Assembly: GCF_037023745.1 (NCBI RefSeq)
Contig: NZ_CP146101.1
Location: 4,084,001 to 4,148,000, forward strand
DNA: 64,000 nucleotides
From: Streptomyces sp. SCSIO 30461
GTDB taxonomy: Bacteria; Actinomycetota; Actinomycetes; Streptomycetales; Streptomycetaceae
Direction: 5' to 3'
In this document: positions 63,686-64,000 of the stretch, piece after piece
How the letters are laid out: each line of letters starts with the position of its first letter
Numbering within the stretch: position 1 is the stretch's first letter
Made by a program: the position numbers and the translations under genes
The notes under the pieces: generated by a model
Told to the model about the DNA's origin: nothing
Database searches by the model: none
Seen by the model: only the letters and a program-made list of their open reading frames with translations

Positions 63686-64000
63686 CGCCCCTACCCCAGT
63701 CCGTTGACGTCCCAGCTCCGGTACCCCCGCCGGTTAGGCCCGACATGCCCGGAGCGCGCCACGTCACGGTGAACGGCGTATGGCATCGGACCGAGCCCTA
63801 CCGGGCATCCCCGGCATGGTGGACGGACCGGCCGCTACAGGAATCGGCGAATCGGGGCGACCGACGCCTCCTCTCTCCGGGGCCGGCAGCGGGCCGCTCT
63901 CGGCTCCGCTCGCCGCCATCGCAGCGCGCAATCCGGAGCACACGCCGGTCGGCTCGGACTCGGGCGCCTTCGACACCACATGTCAACTGGCCGGTGCGCC
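63686..64000. other. window end, no supported gene
   Basis: The last 315 bases hold only short frames without recognisable features; a gene could begin beyond the edge. Confidence 0.4.

Noticed and set aside
62763..63707. A 314-codon rightward frame over the VanZ-like gene
   Set aside because: Ser/Arg/Thr-rich shadow of the leftward membrane protein, which has helices and family motifs.
1..64000. tRNA genes, rRNA genes or CRISPR arrays
   Set aside because: No cloverleaf-like sequence, rRNA segment or regularly spaced repeat array was seen by eye on either strand; a tRNAscan run would be decisive.

Overview
The window is about 70% GC, with short Streptomyces-style intergenic gaps, many ATGA/GTGA start-stop overlaps, SARP and XRE-type regulators, several P450s and numerous insertion-sequence relics. 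It reads as an accessory part of a Streptomyces (or close relative) chromosome. No rRNA, tRNA or CRISPR array was recognised.

Left part (1-19,500). A phosphoketolase gene (1662-4043) is bordered by a broken IS5-type element and an IS3 scrap. A decayed gene resembling the C-terminal two thirds of a pPIWI_RE (prokaryotic PIWI-like defence) protein follows. It is split by a 156-bp MITE with perfect 24-bp inverted repeats and an 8-bp target duplication. Then comes a relic biosynthetic cluster at 7168-17,716: aldo-keto reductase, type II thioesterase and P450 leftward; NRPS C-PCP, PCP-C-A-PCP, a second P450 and a PKS ketosynthase rightward. The accessory enzymes are intact. The NRPS/PKS genes carry frameshifts, an internal deletion and two CAG-to-TAG stops. 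A chimera of gene scraps, a DUF1275 membrane protein and an IS3 relic end the region.

Middle part (19,500-44,000). An overlapping operon (epimerase, GT2 glycosyltransferase, DUF2064 protein, methyltransferase) faces a leftward pair (small membrane protein, molybdopterin oxidoreductase with a membrane-bound front half) and a GT87-type polytopic glycosyltransferase; together they look like a cell-surface glycan and redox locus. IS5 and IS1182 insertions, a truncated VOC gene and a broken LuxR regulator follow. Next are a terpene-type P450, a secreted repeat protein, a CYP157-like P450 without ExxR, a second MITE-like repeat (37,787-37,982), a secreted microbial transglutaminase, a DUF4291 protein, a STAS antagonist and a secreted ricin-type lectin.

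Right part (44,000-62,500). This is the most interesting block: a compact RiPP cluster. Ten leftward genes, mostly overlapping or closely spaced, run from a SARP regulator (62,197) through a ThiF-like leader-binding protein, YcaO, SagB-type oxidase, glutamylating LanB dehydratase, stand-alone elimination domain, PqqD-M50 protease and ABC exporter to a second YcaO. They converge on a 57-codon precursor gene (45,698-45,871) on the opposite strand. Its core is made only of Ser, Thr and Cys apart from the last Ala. The enzymes predict azol(in)e formation plus Ser/Thr dehydration. No second SpaB_C-type protein that could be a pyridine-forming cycloaddition enzyme is seen, so a linear polyazole/dehydro peptide is the simplest product class. 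A VanZ-family protein lies beyond.

Several genes show paired compensating one-base indels. Some of the apparent decay may therefore be sequencing error, although the stops, the deletion and the IS junctions are not easily explained that way.
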